From the NCBI GenBank assembly GCA_947453205.1, contig CANGFT010000045.1, positions 1 through 35,576 of the forward strand: DNA of 35,576 nt, given 5' to 3'. Position numbers and translations under genes: made by a program. Shown here one piece after another: positions 1-8,793 of this stretch (positions are counted from its first letter, which is position 1; each line of letters begins with the position of its first letter). The notes under the pieces are model-generated. The model was given only the letters and a program-made list of their open reading frames with translations, was not told the origin of the DNA and did no database searches. Origin of the DNA: Beijerinckiaceae bacterium (lineage in GTDB: Bacteria > Pseudomonadota > Alphaproteobacteria > Rhizobiales > Beijerinckiaceae).

Positions 1-183
1 CAGCGCATCTCGACAACTTTGTCAGCGCCTACAACTTCGGCCGACGATTGAAGGCGTTGAAAGGCCTCACACCTTACGAACTCATCTGCAAGCGCTGGAC
101 AATCCAGCCCGAAAGATTCATCCTCGACCCGATCCATCAAATGCCGGGACTGAACAGCTAGCGCCAACTCCGACAATTTTACC
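1..183 (+). mobile_element. Right-end remnant of an IS481-family insertion sequence
   Basis: The window opens inside the 3' end of a transposase gene whose stop lies at 159-161. The 22 bases after the stop (162-183), beginning CGCCAACTCC and ending in a T-rich stretch, are where the right terminal inverted repeat of an IS481-type element would lie. Immediately after it, sequence of a different gene (a serine recombinase) resumes in mid-domain, as expected if the element inserted into that gene. The left end is outside the window, so the exact boundary and any target duplication cannot be verified. The end coordinate is an estimate. Confidence 0.6.
3..161 (+). CDS. IS481-family transposase, C-terminal fragment
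   Basis: This is the last 52 codons of a transposase, open from the window edge. The translation contains NFGRRLKALKGLTPYELICK followed by a WTIQPERFILDPIHQMPG tail, which is the characteristic C-terminal end of IS481-family DDE transposases, just beyond the integrase core (rve) domain. The catalytic residues are upstream of the window, so it cannot be told whether the gene is intact. The family moves DNA by a DDE-type cut or copy reaction acting on the element's terminal inverted repeats. The reading frame does not continue into the neighbouring recombinase fragment. Confidence 0.8.
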   Translation, partial: AHLDNFVSAYNFGRRLKALKGLTPYELICKRWTIQPERFILDPIHQMPGLNS

Positions 184-486
184 AACCGGATGTACCAGGC
201 GATGAACGGGTTGATGCTGGACGTCCTGGTCGCGGTCGCGCGCAAGGACTACGAGGATTGGCGGCGCCTCCAGAGACAGAGACAGGGACAGGGGCAGGTA
301 CAGGTACAGGCAAAGGCCGAAGGGCGCTACAAAGGCCGACCAGAGGACGTGACGCGCAACGTGAGCATCGTGGATGTGCTCCGCTCGGGGATGTCCTGGT
401 CGAACATCCAGGTGGCGCCCGGCTGCAGTCGGGCGACGCTGGCAAAGTTGGCGAAACGTAAGATCGCGACCTGCGCCGGCGGGTAG
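184..486 (+). pseudogene. Serine recombinase (resolvase/invertase) C-terminal remnant
   Basis: The translation contains LMLDVLVAVARKDYEDWRR, then EGRYKGRPED and, near the end, a SWSNIQVAPGCSRATLAKLA segment. This is the end of the catalytic-domain helix followed by the helix-turn-helix DNA-binding domain of resolvase/invertase-type serine recombinases. The N-terminal catalytic domain, including the active-site serine, is missing: upstream of about 184 the sequence belongs to the IS481 remnant. An ATG at 190 would give 98 residues, but such a fragment could not recombine DNA. Between the helix and the EGRYKGRP motif there is an insertion of alternating Gln residues encoded by a CAG-NNR hexamer repeat. 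I read it as a gene broken by the insertion sequence and then drifting. Confidence 0.75.
271..312 (+). repeat. Degenerate CAGRGA hexanucleotide tandem repeat
   Basis: Seven consecutive 6-base units all start with CAG and then vary (AGA, AGA, GGA, GGG, GTA, GTA, GCA). They encode alternating Gln with Arg, Gly, Val or Ala in the frame of the recombinase remnant. Related recombinases have only a short Arg/Gln/Ala linker here, so the tract looks like a slippage expansion in a decaying gene. Confidence 0.75.
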
Positions 487-563
487 GCGGCTTGCGTGTC
501 ACGGGGCCGAGGCGAGGCAGCTATCAATCTTGTCGATCGGGCCGTCGGCGCCCGCACGCCGAA

Positions 564-610
564 GCAGGGTGGCAGGGTGGCAGGGTGGCAGGGTGGCAGG
601 GTGGCAGGGT
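564..610 (+). repeat. 8-bp tandem repeat (GCAGGGTG), about 5.9 copies
   Basis: The 47 bases are a perfect tandem array of GCAGGGTG with the last unit one base short. The period of 8 is not a multiple of three and the stretch lies in no credible gene. Each unit contributes one GGG run separated from the next by five bases (TGGCA), so the plus strand could fold as a G-quadruplex. It sits between the mobile-DNA debris and an AT-rich patch. Confidence 0.9.
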
Positions 611-612
611 CC

Positions 613-660
613 ACGAGAAAAATTGAATTATCTCGTAATTTCAATGATATAAATTTTGTC
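613..660. other. AT-rich patch with nested imperfect inverted repeats
   Basis: About 48 bases are strongly AT-rich in an otherwise GC-rich window. Two inverted repeats overlap here: ACGAGA with TCTCGT at 613-636, and ATTGAATTA with TAATTTCAAT around a TCTCG loop. It lies roughly 40-90 bases past the thiolase stop on the minus strand, so it could contribute to termination, but there is no GC-rich stem with a T-run. It may simply mark a junction of foreign DNA. Confidence 0.4.
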
Positions 661-701
661 TTTTTTATCTTGACCGGCGCGCCACCGTTTCCATCACTCC
701 T

Positions 702-1877
702 TCAATCCAGCCGCTCCACGGCCACAGCGGTCGCCTCGCCGCCGCCGATGCACAGGCTTGCGACGCCGCGGCGCAGGCCATGCAGCTTCAGGGCCGCCAG
801 CAGCGTCACGAGGATGCGCGCGCCCGAGGCGCCGATGGGGTGGCCGAGCGCACAGGCGCCGCCGTTCACATTGACCTTTTCGTGGGGCAGGCCAAGCTCG
901 CGCATGGCCGCCAGCGCCACCATGGCGAAGGCCTCGTTGATTTCGAAGAGGTCGACCTCGTCGAGCCGCCAGCCCGTCTTGCGCATCAAGGCCTCGATGG
1001 CCCCCACCGGCGCGGTGGTGAAGGCCCCCGGCGCCCTGGCGTGCCCGGCATGGGCGACGAGGGTCGCCAGCGGCGTCAGGCCCCGGCGCTGCGCCTGCGA
1101 GCGGCGCATCAGCACCAGGGCCGCAGCCCCGTCCGAAATCGACGAGGAATTCGCCGCCGTGACGGTTCCCTGGGGATGGAAGGCGGGTTTGAGCTGGGGG
1201 ATTTTCTCAGGCCGCGCCTTGCCGGGCTGCTCGTCCTCGCTGACCGTGACGGCGCCGAGGGTCACCGGCGCGACCTCCTGCGCAAAGGCGCCGCTGGCGA
1301 TCGCCGCGCGGGCGCGCTCCAGCGAGGCCAGCGCATAATCGTCCTGCATCTGGCGGGTGAAGCCGAAGCGCTGGGCGGCGTCCTCGGCGAAGGCGCCCAT
1401 CAGGCGGCCCTTCTCATAGGCGTCCTCGAGCCCGTCGAGGAACATATGGTCGAGGGCGCGGCCATGGCCGAGGCGATAGCCCGCGCGGGCGCGGTCGAGC
1501 AGATAGGGCGCGTTGCTCATGCTCTCCATGCCGCCGGCCACGACGATCTGCGCGCTGTCGGCCGCGATGAGGTCATGACCCAGCATCACCGCCTTCATGC
1601 CGGAGCCGCAGACCTTGCTGATGGTCGTGCAGGGCGTGGCCTCCGGCAGGCCCGCCCCCAGCGCGGCCTGCCGGGCGGGGGCCTGGCCGAGTCCGGCCGA
1701 GAGCACATTGCCCATGAGCGCCTCGTCCACCGCGGCGCCCTCGACCCCGCTGCGCGCCAGCGCCGCCTCTATGGCGATGGCGCCGAGCCGTGTGGCGGGA
1801 CAGGCGGCGAGGGCGCCCTGAAAGCCGCCCATGGGCGTGCGGGCGGCGGCGGCGATCACGATGGGGTCGGCGAGCAT
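702..1877 (-). CDS. Acetyl-CoA C-acetyltransferase (thiolase)
   Basis: This is a 391-residue thiolase, the usual length for the biosynthetic/degradative type II family. The nucleophilic Cys90 is in SKVCGSG, NEAFA at 314-318 is the conserved Asn loop, His346 lies in ALGHPIGASG and the acid-base Cys376 in SLCIGGG, so the catalytic set is complete. It condenses two acetyl-CoA to acetoacetyl-CoA or runs the reverse; the sequence does not tell whether the role is polyhydroxybutyrate synthesis, the ethylmalonyl-CoA pathway or degradation. It is cytosolic, with no signal peptide. It is the last gene of the minus-strand series, 72 bases downstream of rppH, and no polyhydroxybutyrate partner gene is in view. 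The paralogue assignment (phaA, atoB) is therefore left open. Confidence 0.93.
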   Translation of the reverse strand: MLADPIVIAAAARTPMGGFQGALAACPATRLGAIAIEAALARSGVEGAAVDEALMGNVLSAGLGQAPARQAALGAGLPEATPCTTISKVCGSGMKAVMLGHDLIAADSAQIVVAGGMESMSNAPYLLDRARAGYRLGHGRALDHMFLDGLEDAYEKGRLMGAFAEDAAQRFGFTRQMQDDYALASLERARAAIASGAFAQEVAPVTLGAVTVSEDEQPGKARPEKIPQLKPAFHPQGTVTAANSSSISDGAAALVLMRRSQAQRRGLTPLATLVAHAGHARAPGAFTTAPVGAIEALMRKTGWRLDEVDLFEINEAFAMVALAAMRELGLPHEKVNVNGGACALGHPIGASGARILVTLLAALKLHGLRRGVASLCIGGGEATAVAVERLD

Positions 1878-1949
1878 GAGGGCCTCCTGTGAGTGCCTCC
1901 TGGCGGCGGGAAGCCCGATCTTAGCGCGCTGCGGCGGGATTGCGATGGC

Positions 1950-2462
1950 TCAGGGCGTCGGGGCGCCCGCGAAAACCGCAAAATCCGCCACGACCTTCTC
2001 ATAGACCGGGCGCTTGAAGGGAATGATGAGGTCCGGCAAATGGGCCATGGGCTCCCAGCGCCAGGCGTCGAATTCGGGCTTGTGGGCGCCGCCTGCGGGG
2101 CTGTGGATGTCGATCTCGCTGTCCTCGCCCTCAAAGCGCAGGGCGAACCATTTCTGCCGCTGGCCCTGATAGCGCCCGCGCCAGGCCTTGTTGGCGACGT
2201 CGCCCGGCAGGTCATAGGCGTACCAGTCCGGCGCCTCCCCGAGCAGGGAGACCGAGCGCACATTGGTTTCTTCATAGAGTTCGCGCAGGCAGGCGGCCCA
2301 GGGATCCTCGCCGGGGTCGATGCCGCCCTGCGGCATCTGCCATTCATGGCCGGGCGCGACATGCTCCACGAGCTTCTTGTTGCGCCGCCGCCCGATGAAG
2401 ACGAGGCCCGCCGCATTGATGAGCATCACGCCCACACAAGGCCGATAGAGCGCCTGTTTCAT
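1950..2462 (-). CDS. rppH: RNA pyrophosphohydrolase RppH
   Basis: This 170-residue Nudix hydrolase has the Nudix box at residues 46-68 ([10 protein letters not shown], then RELYEET), including the metal-binding REL-EE helix. The N-terminal YRPCVGVML and the internal WQMPQGG are typical of the RppH/NudH group rather than of nucleotide-sugar Nudix enzymes. RppH removes pyrophosphate from 5'-triphosphorylated RNA and so starts 5'-end-dependent mRNA decay in the cytoplasm. It follows the divergent polysaccharide deacetylase gene by 30 bases on the same strand, the arrangement common in Rhizobiales, and is probably co-transcribed with it. The ATG at 2462 gives an N-terminus matching family length. 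Confidence 0.94.
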   Translation of the reverse strand: MKQALYRPCVGVMLINAAGLVFIGRRRNKKLVEHVAPGHEWQMPQGGIDPGEDPWAACLRELYEETNVRSVSLLGEAPDWYAYDLPGDVANKAWRGRYQGQRQKWFALRFEGEDSEIDIHSPAGGAHKPEFDAWRWEPMAHLPDLIIPFKRPVYEKVVADFAVFAGAPTP

Positions 2463-2492
2463 GCCTTGCTCCGCTCCAGCGCCCGCCGCCCG

Positions 2493-3764
2493 CTACCGCG
2501 TCAGCCCCACCGAAGCCGGGCCGCGCGTGGTCAGCGCGCTCAAGGGAACGAGCGCGACCCCGCGCCGCTCCAGTCCCTGCGCGAAACGCGCCACGGCCTC
2601 CATAGCGCCTGGCAGGCCCGCCGCATAGCCTATCGCGGACCCTTTGGCGCGGGCGAGGGCCTCGAGCCGGGCGATCGCCGCCTCGATGGCCTCGGGCCGG
2701 GGGCTTGCGTCGAGGACCACATCGGCCCGGGCGGCAGGGGCGCCGGCTGCGGCGGCGAGGGTCGGGGCGAGGCTCTGGGCCGCCGTGCCGTCGTCCAGAA
2801 ACAGCAGCCCGCGCCCGGCGATCTCGCGCATGACAGGGGCGAGGTCGGCCTCGCGGGTCATGAAGCGCCCGCCCAGAAAATTCGCGACGCCCACATAGCC
2901 CGTCATCCGCGACAGGTGCCAGCGCAGGCTGTCGAGGTTCTGGGCGGCCTCCGCCCCCGCCAGCAGGGTGTTGGCGCCGGGAATGGCGGATTTGTCAATG
3001 GGCTCCATCGGCGTCTGCAGCACCAGTTCGTGCCCGGCCGCGCGGGCCTCCTGAACCTGACGGTCGAGGGCCCCGCCATAGGGCGCAAAGCCCAGGGTCA
3101 CGGCGCCCGGCAGCGTCTCGATGGCGGCGCTGGTGGCGGCGGCGTTGAGGCCCATGCCGCCCACCACAAGGGCGATGCGCGGGGCGCCGACCTTGAGCGC
3201 CCCGCTGATGAGCGGGCGGGCATAGATGTCGGAGGGGCGCGATCCATCGGCGCCTATGCGCGGCAGGGGGCCGTGGCGGCCCTTCTCCACGAGGCGGGGA
3301 TCGGGCGCGGGGGCGAGCTGGACGCCGACCACGCGCGAGGACTGCTGGGGAGCGGAGCGGGGGACCGATTCGTCCGGCTGCGGCGCCCTCAGGATGAGCG
3401 GGCCGGAGCTCGGCTCAGCGGCCTGACGGGGCCAGTTCGCCCCGGTCTGCACATCAATGATGGCGGCGCCGGGGTTTGAGGGCCTGCCCTCGCGCAGCAC
3501 GGGCAGCGCCGGCTCGGCCGCAGCCGCCAGAGCTGCGGGGGGCGGCTGAGGCGGCGCCTCCGGCGCCCGCTCGCGCTTGATCGCCGCTTCGGCGAAGGGA
3601 CGCCCCCCCATGCCGTCATCGACGGCGAGGCTATAGGCGACGAGCCCGCAGGTGACGAGGCCGAGGCCGCCCAGCACGACCCAGCCCCAGGGAGGGCCAA
3701 GCCTTTGCGGGCGCGCCGCCGGGCGGTCGAGCCCCAGGGGATCATGCAGGTCGTTTGCGGCCAT
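2493..3764 (-). CDS. Divergent polysaccharide deacetylase family protein (YibQ/DUF610-like)
   Basis: This 423-residue protein has a cytoplasmic N-terminus, one transmembrane segment at about residues 27-47 (GWVVLGGLGLVTCGLVAY), a Pro/Ala-rich linker to about 190 and a C-terminal NodB-like domain. That domain carries the family landmarks IALVVGGMGLN, VTLGFAPYG, the LQTPMEP loop, NFLGGRF and FLDDGT. The family is related to polysaccharide deacetylases but has atypical active-site motifs, and its substrate is not established. The protein probably faces the periplasm. It sits between ctpA and rppH, as in many alphaproteobacteria, which together with the EnvC-like gene suggests a cell-wall or septal role (inference). 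Confidence 0.88.
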   Translation of the reverse strand: MAANDLHDPLGLDRPAARPQRLGPPWGWVVLGGLGLVTCGLVAYSLAVDDGMGGRPFAEAAIKRERAPEAPPQPPPAALAAAAEPALPVLREGRPSNPGAAIIDVQTGANWPRQAAEPSSGPLILRAPQPDESVPRSAPQQSSRVVGVQLAPAPDPRLVEKGRHGPLPRIGADGSRPSDIYARPLISGALKVGAPRIALVVGGMGLNAAATSAAIETLPGAVTLGFAPYGGALDRQVQEARAAGHELVLQTPMEPIDKSAIPGANTLLAGAEAAQNLDSLRWHLSRMTGYVGVANFLGGRFMTREADLAPVMREIAGRGLLFLDDGTAAQSLAPTLAAAAGAPAARADVVLDASPRPEAIEAAIARLEALARAKGSAIGYAAGLPGAMEAVARFAQGLERRGVALVPLSALTTRGPASVGLTR

Positions 3765-3934
3765 CGCGAATCGGGTCCAGCGTCAGCGCGAATGCGCCGA
3801 ATCAATCGACGCATCAGTCTGCTGCAACTCTGCTGCAACTTGGCCATTGCGTCGAGGCGAAACGCGCCGCCCCCATGCAAAACGCCGATCTGGAGACCAG
3901 ACCGGCGCTGCATGTCGCTTGCCTCGCTCGCCCC

Positions 3935-5295
<1,361 letters not shown>

Positions 5296-5296
<1 letters not shown>

Positions 5297-6693
5297 TATC
5301 CGCGAACCTTTTCGAGCTCCGATCGCGCCCACCATGGGCTGGGATCGATTGCAGTCCCGTCTTTCCGAAACTCAACATATAGGATGGGCTGCGTCGCGCC
5401 AATTGCAATCGCAGCCGCCGTCTTCGCCGACCCGTCGCCCATCACCGCGACAGGCTCCCCGGTCAGGACGAACTGGCCCACTTCGACATTGATCCGGTCC
5501 ATCCCGGCCAGAACCACATAGTAGCCCCCGCCCGCATTGATGATCAAGAGTTGTCCATAGGTGCGATAGGGCCCGGAGAAGGCGACCCAGCCGTCTGTCG
5601 GGGAGGCGACGACCGCGCGTGGCGGAGCGGCGAGGGAAAGGCCTTTCTCCGCGCCGCCAAAACCATCCGGCGCCCCATAGGCCTTCATCAGCGCGCCGCT
5701 GACCGGCAGGGGCAGCAGGCCGCGCGCCTGCGCGAAGGGAATGGCGGGGGCGAGCCGCGCCGCGTCCTTGAAGGGCAAGGCGGCCGAGCGGGGGCGCGGC
5801 TCGAGCTTCTGCTCCTCATCCGCGCGCCGCGCCGCCTCCGCCCCGCGCATGGCCGAGGCGACGTCGCTCTCCATGCGCGCGATCAGCTCCTTGAGGTCGC
5901 CAGCCTGACGCGCCAGCTCTCCGGCGCGGATCCGCTCGCCCGCCAGCGCCTTCTCGGCTTCCGCCAGAGTCTTCTGCCGGGCCTCGACGAGCGCGGCCAC
6001 CCTTTCGCGCTCGAAGGCGAGGCTCGCCAGCTCCTTGCGCAGGGACTCGGCCTCCCGGACGATGGCGTTGCGGGCCTGCACGAGATCGCCAAGGTCTGAG
6101 GCGAGCGCCTCGGTCTCGGTCCGCAGCTCCGGCACGACGGCGCCGAGCAGCATGGAGGTGCGGATCGCCTCCAGCATGTCCTCGGGCCGCACCAGAACGG
6201 CGGGCGGCGGGCGCCGGCCCATGCGCTGCAGGGCGCCAAGCACATCGGCGATGACGCCGCGACGGCTTTCAAGAGAACGGCGGATGGCTGTTTCGCTGGC
6301 TTGCGAGGCCGTCAGGCGCGCCTCGATCTCGGCGATGCGCTGCTCGCCAGCCCGCGCCCGGCCCGTGGTCTCGATCAGCGCCGCGTTCAGGCGCGCGCGG
6401 TCGTTGCGGATCAGCTCCACCTCGGCCTCGACCCTGCGGCGCTGCGCCTCGGCGGCCTGCCGGGTCTCTTCGAGGGCGCGCAGATCGCTCTGGCCCTTGT
6501 CGAGCTGCTGACGGAGGTCTTCGGACGCCGCCTGTGCGAAAGCCGCGCTCCCATGGACCGCCCACGCGGCGGCGAGGGCCGCTGCGAAGAAGGCGGAATG
6601 TCTGGCGGGCGGGCGGTTCAGGCGCGGCCTCTTGAGAAAACGGGCGATTCGGACCCTATCTAAAGCTGTACGAGTGTGGCGCGGGCGCGGCAA
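5296..6693 (-). CDS. EnvC-like murein hydrolase activator (degenerate LytM/M23 domain)
   Basis: The predicted protein has 465 residues: a basic N-terminus, a signal sequence at about 32-55 (HSAFFAAALAAAWAVHGSAA), a long coiled coil rich in Arg, Glu and Ala at about 56-290, and a C-terminal LytM/M23 fold (YGQLLIINAGGGYYVVLAGM, then VGQFVLTGEPVAVMG and YVEFRKDGTAIDPSPWW). The His and Asp zinc ligands of active M23 peptidases are absent: the usual HLHFE is ILYVEF. It is therefore best read as an amidase activator of the EnvC type rather than a peptidase. No ATG precedes the signal region; TTG at 6693, 17 bases after rlmH, is the plausible start. It is coupled to ctpA through TAATG. Confidence 0.88.
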
Positions 6694-6710
6694 GAGGCCG
6701 ACGAACCCCC

Positions 6711-7193
6711 TCAGACCCGATGATAGGGATGGCCCGCCAGAATGGTGATGGCGCGATAGATCTGTTCGGTCGCCATGATCCGGGCGAGCTGATGGGGCCA
6801 GGTCATGGCGCCGAAGGCGAGCACCTGCGCCGCCTGCGCCCGCAAGGCGGGATCGAATCCATCCGGACCGCCCAGCGCCAGGACGAAGGCGGGCTCCCCG
6901 GCGTCCCGGGCGCGGCCCATGTCCGCCGCAAAAGCCTCGCTCCCCTGAGATTTGCCGCGTTCATCCAGCAGGATCAGCCGCGCGCCCGGCGGAACGAGCG
7001 CCATCAGCGCGCGCGCCTCCTCGGCCTTGCGGTCCTCGGGGCGGCGCGCCCTGCCCTCTTCTATTTCGCGAAGGTCGACGCCGGTGAGGCCCACGCCCCG
7101 CGCGGCGGCGGCGGCCCGCTCCATGTAGCGGGCGCAAAGCTCACGTTCGGGCCCGGCCTTGAGCCGCCCGACGGCGATCAGCGTGACACGCAT
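6711..7193 (-). CDS. rlmH: 23S rRNA pseudouridine(1915) N3-methyltransferase RlmH
   Basis: This 160-residue SPOUT-class methyltransferase starts MRVTLIAVGRLKAGPE and ends ITILAGHPYHRV; the terminal HPYHR is a hallmark of RlmH. The SAM-binding knot region FVLALGGPDGF and the MTWPHQLARIMATEQIYRA segment are present. It methylates pseudouridine 1915 in helix 69 of 23S rRNA on assembled 70S ribosomes. The open frame extends 80 codons upstream, but that extension overlaps rsfS and is not conserved in type. The ATG at 7193, 13 bases after the rsfS stop, gives the standard length. It is part of the nadD-rsfS-rlmH group. Confidence 0.95.
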   Translation of the reverse strand: MRVTLIAVGRLKAGPERELCARYMERAAAAARGVGLTGVDLREIEEGRARRPEDRKAEEARALMALVPPGARLILLDERGKSQGSEAFAADMGRARDAGEPAFVLALGGPDGFDPALRAQAAQVLAFGAMTWPHQLARIMATEQIYRAITILAGHPYHRV

Positions 7194-7206
7194 GGGCCGG
7201 CGCCGC

Positions 7207-7644
7207 TCAGACGGCGGCGCGTGCGCCCTGCGGGCTCCGCTCGCCCGGCCTGTCGCCGCCCCACATCTTTTCCAGATTGTAGAACGCGCGCACTTCCGGC
7301 CGGAAAATATGGACGATGACGTCGCCGACATCGACCAGCACCCAATCGCAATGCGGCACGCCCTCGACCCTTGGGGTCTGGGCTCCCGCCTCCTTGCAGG
7401 CCTTGACGACGCGGTCGGCGATCGCGCCGACATGCACGCCAGAACGCCCCGTCGCCACGATCATGAGATCGGCGATGGAGGTCTTGCCATGCAGGTCGAT
7501 CGAAACGAGATCTTCAGCCTTGGCGTCTTCGAGGCTGTGCAGGACGGTCCGCACGAGTTGGCCGGTGTCGGGTGCAGAACCATTCACCGGGTGAAGCGGC
7601 GCGGGGCTCGCTTCGGAGTTCATCGTGGGTCTCAGCGCCTTCAT
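7207..7644 (-). CDS. rsfS: Ribosome silencing factor RsfS
   Basis: This 145-residue RsfS/Iojap protein has the core LEDAKAEDLVSIDLHGKTSI, DLMIVATGRSGVHVGAIAD and, near the C-terminus, DVIVHIFRPEVRAFYNLEKMW. RsfS binds ribosomal protein L14 and blocks joining of 30S and 50S subunits, lowering translation in starvation. It is cytosolic. Two start candidates are seven codons apart: ATG at 7644, with an AGGAG very close in front, and ATG at 7623. The upstream extension of the open frame overlaps nadD and is rejected. The C-terminal tail after KMWGGD is Arg/Pro/Gly-rich. It lies between nadD and rlmH, the standard alphaproteobacterial order. Confidence 0.93.
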   Translation of the reverse strand: MKALRPTMNSEASPAPLHPVNGSAPDTGQLVRTVLHSLEDAKAEDLVSIDLHGKTSIADLMIVATGRSGVHVGAIADRVVKACKEAGAQTPRVEGVPHCDWVLVDVGDVIVHIFRPEVRAFYNLEKMWGGDRPGERSPQGARAAV

Positions 7645-7726
7645 GCTCCTGTCACCGGCATGCGCCGGCACGCGCTCAATGTGGGCCGAAACTGCGGAAA
7701 ATTCAACCTCGATTGCGCAGTGAGCC

Positions 7727-8395
7727 CTAATTTCCGGGCGGGAGGGTCTCGCCCCGCGCCCGAAGCTCCGTCGAGGAGAGGTCGGAACGCTTGGCATGGA
7801 TGAAGACGAAGGCGGGGGCGCGGGCCTGCGCGAGCAGGCGTCCATCCGTCTCATCCAGCCGATGCGGGGTGAGCCAGGCCCCGGCGGGACTGTTGGTCGC
7901 CCGCAGGGTCGAGCCAGGCCGGTCGATCACGGCGATGGGGATCATGTCGGCGATGCCGCGCCAGTGCTGCCAGCGATGGAAGCTCGCCAGATTGTCCGCC
8001 CCCATGATCCAGACGAAGCGCAGGCCGGGGCAGCGTCGGGTCAGCCAGGCGATGGTGTCATAGGTGTAGCGGGTGCCGATCTGGGCCTCGATACCCGTGA
8101 CGACGATGCGGGGATGGTCCGCCATGGCCTGCGCCGCCGCCATGCGCCGCTCCAGCGAGGGCAGGCCGTCGTTCGCCTTGAGCGGATTGCCGGGCGTGAC
8201 CAGCCACCAGACCTGATCGAGGCCGAGCCGGGCGAGGGCGATGGTGCTGACGAGGCGATGGCCCGCATGGGGCGGATTGAAGGTGCCCCCGAAGAGCCCG
8301 ATCCGCATGCCCGGCGCATGGGCCGGAAGACGCACGGGCGCTCCCCGCCCTGGGGCGGGCGGCTGCGCGGGGATGGGCCTTCCGGTTATGCTCAT
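7727..8395 (-). CDS. nadD: Nicotinate-nucleotide adenylyltransferase NadD
   Basis: This protein has the nucleotidyltransferase motif [11 protein letters not shown] near residue 36-46, a middle [15 protein letters not shown] segment and the C-terminal SSTELR motif that binds the ATP phosphates. It joins nicotinate mononucleotide with ATP to form deamido-NAD in NAD synthesis. The start is uncertain. ATG at 8395 gives 222 residues with a Pro-rich extension of about 30 residues, while ATG at 8308 begins directly at MRIGLFGG, closer to many homologues. No convincing ribosome-binding site decides between them. It is followed by rsfS and rlmH. Its usual upstream neighbour proA is separated by a cold shock gene and a dioxygenase gene. 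Confidence 0.93.
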   Translation of the reverse strand: MSITGRPIPAQPPAPGRGAPVRLPAHAPGMRIGLFGGTFNPPHAGHRLVSTIALARLGLDQVWWLVTPGNPLKANDGLPSLERRMAAAQAMADHPRIVVTGIEAQIGTRYTYDTIAWLTRRCPGLRFVWIMGADNLASFHRWQHWRGIADMIPIAVIDRPGSTLRATNSPAGAWLTPHRLDETDGRLLAQARAPAFVFIHAKRSDLSSTELRARGETLPPGN

Positions 8396-8494
8396 TTCCG
8401 TCAAAATGACGAGACGCGAGCTTCAGCGCAAGGGGCAAGCGCAGGGAAAAGGACGGACGCGCCGACGAAGGCCCGCCCGACCGCCCGCCGAAGA

Positions 8495-8704
8495 TCAAAT
8501 CTTCTTCAGGCTGTCCGCGCTGGATTTGCCGCTGCGCTTGTCCGCGACGATTTCATAGGAAATCTTGTCGCCTTCGTTCAGGGTGCTGAGCCCGGCCCGC
8601 TCGACCGCGCTGATATGCACGAAAACGTCAGGCCCGCCCTGATCGGGCTCGATGAAGCCAAAGCCCTTCTGGTTGTTGAACCACTTCACTTTTCCGGTCG
8701 CCAT
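8495..8704 (-). CDS. CspA-family cold shock protein
   Basis: This 69-residue single cold-shock domain starts [18 protein letters not shown], with the RNA-binding motifs RNP1 (KGFGFI) and RNP2 (VFVHIS) intact. Such proteins bind single-stranded RNA or DNA and melt secondary structure. An ATG four codons upstream (8716) is in frame, but the ATG at 8704 matches the family N-terminus. A promoter-like pair (TTGAAA, 16 bases, TATATG on the minus strand) lies just upstream, so the gene probably has its own transcript. It sits between nadD and the dioxygenase gene, where proA-nadD adjacency would be expected. Confidence 0.95.
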   Translation of the reverse strand: MATGKVKWFNNQKGFGFIEPDQGGPDVFVHISAVERAGLSTLNEGDKISYEIVADKRSGKSSADSLKKI

Positions 8705-8744
8705 GGAAGATCCCATCGTCCTGATCGGCTTATGCCGGAAGGGT

Positions 8745-8772
8745 CATATAGAAGGGTCGAGGGACATTTCAA
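8745..8772 (-). promoter_or_regulatory. Putative sigma-70-type promoter of the cold shock gene
   Basis: On the minus strand TTGAAA (8772-8767) is followed after 16 bases by TATATG (8750-8745). Transcription would begin near 8738 and leave a leader of about 35 bases before the ATG at 8704. The spacing and both hexamers are close to the general housekeeping consensus; this is prediction only. Confidence 0.5.
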
Positions 8773-8793
8773 AAGCTGGCGGACGATTTTCGT

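Noticed and set aside
564-610. CRISPR array possibility for the tandem repeat
   Set aside because: The units are contiguous 8-mers with no spacers, and no cas genes are present.
496-1338. Plus-strand open frame crossing the 8-bp tandem repeat and the thiolase 3' end
   Set aside because: The translated tandem repeat is a period-8 artefact shifting through frames, and the rest is antisense to thiolase.
1893-3479. Plus-strand open frame of 528 codons opposite rppH and the deacetylase-like gene
   Set aside because: Low-complexity Gly/Ala/Arg/His composition, no recognisable domain, and both opposite-strand genes have clear family motifs.
8490-8504. GAAGAT/ATCTTC palindrome over the cold shock gene stop as a terminator
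   Set aside because: Short AT-containing stem within the coding end, without a following T-run.
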